A DNA stretch of 46,647 nt from an uncultured Lachnospiraceae bacterium. Its GTDB lineage: Bacteria; Bacillota; Clostridia; Lachnospirales; Lachnospiraceae. The notes beneath the pieces are model-generated. The model made no database searches, was not told the DNA's origin, and was given only the letters and a program-made list of their open reading frames with translations. The position numbers and the translations under genes are program-made. The stretch spans positions 1 to 46,647 of the forward strand of contig CADABQ010000008.1 of assembly GCA_902786205.1 (NCBI GenBank), read 5' to 3'. Of this stretch, positions 43,690 to 46,647 are shown in pieces (the first letter of the stretch is position 1; every line of letters begins with the position of its first letter).

Positions 43690-43729
43690 CATCACAGAAA
43701 TGTATGTATAGTTTCTGTGATGCTTTTTG
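43690..43729 (+). terminator. cheX-cheY terminator
   Basis: An 11-bp stem CATCACAGAAA / TTTCTGTGATG with an 11-nt loop, then CTTTTTGC. Confidence 0.8.
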
Positions 43730-43792
43730 CTTTATGAGAAAATTTATTCGATAAAGGGCTCTTTAAAATAGCAAACATTTCATTTTGCCAAA

Positions 43793-44635
43793 TTATCGAT
43801 TTAAATAAATCCCGTCTTTTTCAATGCGAATTTTTCCTTGTTTCATTAATCGACCAATTGCACGCTTAAAAGCATTTTTACTTAAATGAAATTCTCTTTT
43901 AATGATTTCTGCATCAGTTTTGTCATGAAATGGGAGCATACCCTTATGAGAAGAAGTAAGTCGTTCGTAAATAAATTGCGAATCTGCATCCATTTGGACA
44001 AAAGATTTTTCACGAATACTTAACGTGAGTTTTCCATCTTCACGAACGGAACGGACTCTTGCACAAATTGCGTCTCCTGGTTTAAAGTTTTCATATACTT
44101 CTTGTTTCGGTAAAAGTGCAGAGTAGCGATCATCGACGGCAACAAATACACCAAAGTTATCACTTAATTCGTAAACATGTCCATAGACGGTGTCATCTTT
44201 TTGATAAGGGGAATCGGTATCTAAGAAATCGTATATTTTCATGGTAGCGCATAGACGGTTACTTTTATCCGTATAAAGTCCTACCAAAATCTGGTCACCC
44301 TCTTTAAGAGGACGAGTCTGTTCTTTAAAAGGTAAAAATAAGTCTTTTGCAAGGCCCCAGTTTAAAAAGGCACCGATTTTAGTCGTCTGAACAACGGAAA
44401 GTAAAGCTACTTCTCCCAAAGTTAAAGCTGGCGTGGCAGTTGTAGCAATCAACCGATCTTCCGAATCCTTATAAATAAATACAGAGATTTCATCTCCTAT
44501 ATTCATGGAAGAGGGAACTTGGCCTTTTGGAAGAAGGACTTGATCTTCTCTAGAACCGTTGGCATCATAAAGGTACATGCCAAAGTCAGATTTTCTTGCA
44601 GCAGTAAGTGTTTGTATTTTTCCTAATTTTATCAT
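43793..44635 (-). CDS. cvfB: CvfB-type S1-domain RNA-binding protein
   Basis: A 280-aa protein of the CvfB/YitL family, with tandem S1-like RNA-binding domains and a C-terminal winged helix; in Staphylococcus CvfB influences virulence-gene expression post-transcriptionally. The S1-like parts include TKIGAFLNWGLAKDLFLPFKEQ and YELSDNFGVFVAVDDRYSALLPKQE. The winged helix is FHLSKNAFKRAIGRLMKQGKIRIEKDGIYL. The ATG follows GAAAGGTT on the minus strand. It stands alone, converging on cheY. No terminator was evident on its 3' side except the reverse of the cheY hairpin. Confidence 0.9.
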   Translation of the reverse strand: MIKLGKIQTLTAARKSDFGMYLYDANGSREDQVLLPKGQVPSSMNIGDEISVFIYKDSEDRLIATTATPALTLGEVALLSVVQTTKIGAFLNWGLAKDLFLPFKEQTRPLKEGDQILVGLYTDKSNRLCATMKIYDFLDTDSPYQKDDTVYGHVYELSDNFGVFVAVDDRYSALLPKQEVYENFKPGDAICARVRSVREDGKLTLSIREKSFVQMDADSQFIYERLTSSHKGMLPFHDKTDAEIIKREFHLSKNAFKRAIGRLMKQGKIRIEKDGIYLNR

Positions 44636-45064
44636 AATATAAACCTTTCTATTGCTTATGAAACTGTATGCGAACAGTTTTCTATTTTCAAAAGTTTCTA
44701 TGAATACTCCATAGACTTTTAAATGGGGTATCCATATGTAAAAAATATATCATATTAGTAAATTTTTTTCAATCCAAACGAAAAGCCTGTTGTTCACGGG
44801 TGAGGATTTTTAGTGCTCAAAATACCGTATGAATGTTGGACAGATATACAGTTTTCAACAATTTTCATGCATAGAATTGCCCTAAATGGTTATAGTTTAT
44901 ATACTTGCGAACTGCAATATATGGAATATTTTTGCTCCACTCCCTATTTTAGCGTGCCTTGACAGTATAGATAAATTATATTAAAATTATTTTGATTGTT
45001 CGAACGTTGGATTTGCAAAACTTGGTTAATAGGAAAAGGATGCAAATTGTAGCTTCGTAAGAGA
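44636..45064. other. Intergenic region between cvfB and lysA
   Basis: 429 bp without a gene. It holds a short TCTATG / CATAGA hairpin near 44697 and the lysA promoter. I looked for a lysine riboswitch and did not recognise its conserved core. Confidence 0.5.
44959..44987 (+). promoter_or_regulatory. Probable lysA promoter
   Basis: TTGACA, a 17-bp spacer and TAAAAT, about 115 bp before the lysA start codon. Confidence 0.55.
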
Positions 45065-45103
45065 ATGAAAGTGAGTCAATTTACAGAAAAGAGGAAAATA
45101 AGC

Positions 45104-46372
45104 ATGAACAAGAAACCATTTGTAACAAAAGAACAGGTTGAGGAAATTGTAAAAAAATATCCAACTCCTTTTCATATTTATGATGAAAAAGGGATTCGCG
45201 AAAACGCAAGAAAATTAAAAAAGGCATTCGCATGGAATAAAGGTTTTAAGGAATTTTTCGCTGTAAAGGCGACTCCAAATCCATATATATTAAAAATTTT
45301 ACAAGAAGAGGGATGCGGAACGGATTGTTCTTCTCTAACAGAATTAATGTTATCTGAAGCATTAGGATTTAAAGAAGGAGATATTATGTTTTCTTCTAAT
45401 GTAACCCCTGCAGAAGAGTATGTAAAAGCAAGAGACGTAAAGGCATATATCAATTTGGATGATTATACACATATTGACTTTTTAGAGAAAACAGCAGGAA
45501 TTCCAGAAACTATTTTCTGTCGTTATAATCCAGGTGGAACCTTCACATTAGGAACAGATATTATGGATAATCCTGGAGATGCAAAATATGGATTAACAAA
45601 AGAGCAGATGATAGATGCATTTAAAAGATTACAGAAATTAGGTGCAAAGCATTTTGGTATTCATTCTTTCCTAGCAAGTAATACAGTAAGTAACGAATAT
45701 TATCCTACACTTGCAAAAATTTTATTTGAATTAGCAGTAGAATTAAAAGAGAAAACAGGTGCAGATATTAAATATATCAATCTTTCTGGTGGTGTTGGTA
45801 TTCCTTATACACCAGATAAAGAGCCAAATGATATTATGGTAATTGGTGAAGGTGTACACAAAGCATTTGATGAAGTATTGGTACCAGCAGGTATGGGCGA
45901 TGTTGCAATCTTTACAGAATTGGGACGTTTTATGCTTGCGCCATATGGTCATTTAGTAACACAGGCAATTCATGAAAAGCATATTTATAAAGAATACATC
46001 GGAGTAGATGCTTGTGCAGTAAACTTGATGCGTCCTGCTATGTATGGAGCATATCATCACATTACTGTATTAGGAAAAGAAGATGCGCCATGTGATCATA
46101 AATATGACGTGACTGGATCTCTTTGTGAGAACAATGATAAATTTGCAGTAGATCGTATGCTTCCAAAGATTGATATGGGAGATTATCTTGTTATTCACGA
46201 TACAGGTGCACATGGTTTCGCTATGGGATACAATTACAATGGTAAATTAAAATCTGCAGAATTATTATTAAAAGAAGACGGAAATGTACAACTGATTCGT
46301 CGTGCAGAAACTCCAAAGGATTATTTTGCTACCTTTGATTTTAGTGACATCTTAAAAGACATGAAATATTAA
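45104..46372 (+). CDS. lysA: Diaminopimelate decarboxylase
   Basis: PLP enzyme (alanine-racemase-like fold type III) that decarboxylates meso-diaminopimelate to L-lysine. The start at 45104 (MNKKPFVTKEQ) follows AGAGGA by 9 nt; an earlier in-frame ATG (45065) has a poor site. In the 422-aa product the PLP lysine lies in FFAVKATPNPYILK, and a glycine-rich phosphate loop is LSGGVGIPYTPDKEPND. The motif usually read as EPGR is FTELGRFM here. The substrate-site cysteine segment is GSLCENNDKFAVDR, with DTGAHGFAMGYNYN near the end. Family members also include other amino-acid decarboxylases, but DAP is by far the likeliest substrate. It is monocistronic with a strong terminator. Confidence 0.88.
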   Translation: MNKKPFVTKEQVEEIVKKYPTPFHIYDEKGIRENARKLKKAFAWNKGFKEFFAVKATPNPYILKILQEEGCGTDCSSLTELMLSEALGFKEGDIMFSSNVTPAEEYVKARDVKAYINLDDYTHIDFLEKTAGIPETIFCRYNPGGTFTLGTDIMDNPGDAKYGLTKEQMIDAFKRLQKLGAKHFGIHSFLASNTVSNEYYPTLAKILFELAVELKEKTGADIKYINLSGGVGIPYTPDKEPNDIMVIGEGVHKAFDEVLVPAGMGDVAIFTELGRFMLAPYGHLVTQAIHEKHIYKEYIGVDACAVNLMRPAMYGAYHHITVLGKEDAPCDHKYDVTGSLCENNDKFAVDRMLPKIDMGDYLVIHDTGAHGFAMGYNYNGKLKSAELLLKEDGNVQLIRRAETPKDYFATFDFSDILKDMKY

Positions 46373-46452
46373 TTGCCAGGGAATTAAGTGTGAGTTGTAT
46401 TTGCAAGCTTTCACACAAATGTAGTTTCGGACAGATTACTCGTGTAAATAAG

Positions 46453-46492
46453 AAAAACCAGCTTTTGTGTTTAACACAGAGCTGGTTTTTTG
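46453..46492 (+). terminator. lysA terminator
   Basis: Stem AAAAACCAGCT / AGCTGGTTTTT with inner TGTG / CACA, then T-run; the A-run side could also work in reverse. Confidence 0.85.
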
Positions 46493-46548
46493 AGTTTGGA
46501 CTTTATAAAAGAGCAAAATGTTTTACAGTCATCTGCACCTGTTCACTT

Positions 46549-46647
46549 GTAACAGTTCAGCCGGGTACATTCATAAAGTGCCAGAATATACAACATGACT
46601 AAAAATATCCTTTTTGGCTGGACACTTTACTCTGTACGCTTTCTCAC
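46549..46647. mobile_element. IS66-like MITE, cut by window edge
   Basis: Begins GTAACAGTTCAGCCGGGTAC and continues with the same sequence as the first 99 bp of the element at 18513-18754, with only about seven differences. It is in the same orientation. The remainder lies beyond the window. Confidence 0.85.

Noticed and set aside
44636..45064. Possible lysine riboswitch before lysA
   Set aside because: No recognisable L-box core or terminator/antiterminator pair before the gene.
46390..46602. 70-codon frame after lysA
   Set aside because: It spans the lysA terminator hairpin and enters the MITE; no ribosome site.

Overview
The window is a low-GC, gram-positive chromosome segment from an anaerobic Clostridia-type bacterium, most probably a motile, spore-forming member of the Lachnospiraceae. 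This rests on gene order and families: hprK-glk(ROK)-murB-rapZ-whiA-HPr/Crh-dnaE-pfkA, thrS with a T-box followed by infC-rpmI-rplT, rpsT facing gpr-spoIIP, a DUF6465-type protein, a TPKTGD-anchored fibro-slime surface protein, and flagellar/chemotaxis genes. No species assignment is made. Products were named by motif and family recognition, without database searches.

Layout. 1-638 is gene-poor. pyrG (minus) and ftsH (plus) diverge from separate promoters. 5.2-17.0 kb is a plus-strand housekeeping block: uvrC, hprK, ROK glucokinase, murB, rapZ, whiA, a Crh-like HPr, dnaE and pfkA. It joins carbon-flux control (HPr kinase plus an HPr relative lacking His15) to glucose phosphorylation, phosphofructokinase and cell-wall precursor synthesis. 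17.2-21.3 kb has a small acidic membrane protein (minus), a DUF6465 protein, an IS66-like miniature transposon, a DUF218 membrane protein and an LCP cell-wall ligase. 21.3-25.5 kb has T-box-thrS, a leader-controlled infC-rpmI-rplT operon, and tRNA-Asn/tRNA-Leu. 25.7-25.95 kb encodes what looks like an independent C-rich small RNA just ahead of pyk. prfC follows, then rpsT (minus) facing gpr-spoIIP.

32.4-35.2 kb is one large secreted, wall-anchored fibro-slime protein with a proline/threonine/glutamate stalk. 35.7-37.7 kb is a rod/hook operon (flgF-like, flgG, flgJ-like rod-binding). 38-46 kb has recD2, a GT-A nucleotidyltransferase, comF, yvyF-like, cheX, cheY, cvfB (minus) and lysA.

The intergenic DNA is rich in small repeats: two copies of a MITE ending in an AATGTACTCTCGG inverted repeat, placed directly upstream of uvrC and rapZ; a full, an edge-cut and three decayed copies of an IS66-like MITE; a palindromic repeat upstream of recD2 and comF; and one diverged 31-bp repeat pair. 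Most transcription units end in a clear intrinsic terminator. No CRISPR array, prophage, intact transposase gene or rRNA was seen. The observations most worth following up are the C-rich RNA at 25757-25948, the Glu15 Crh-like protein, the non-ATG starts of infC and comF, the tRNA-Leu(AAG), the two MITE families and the competing hairpins ahead of comF.
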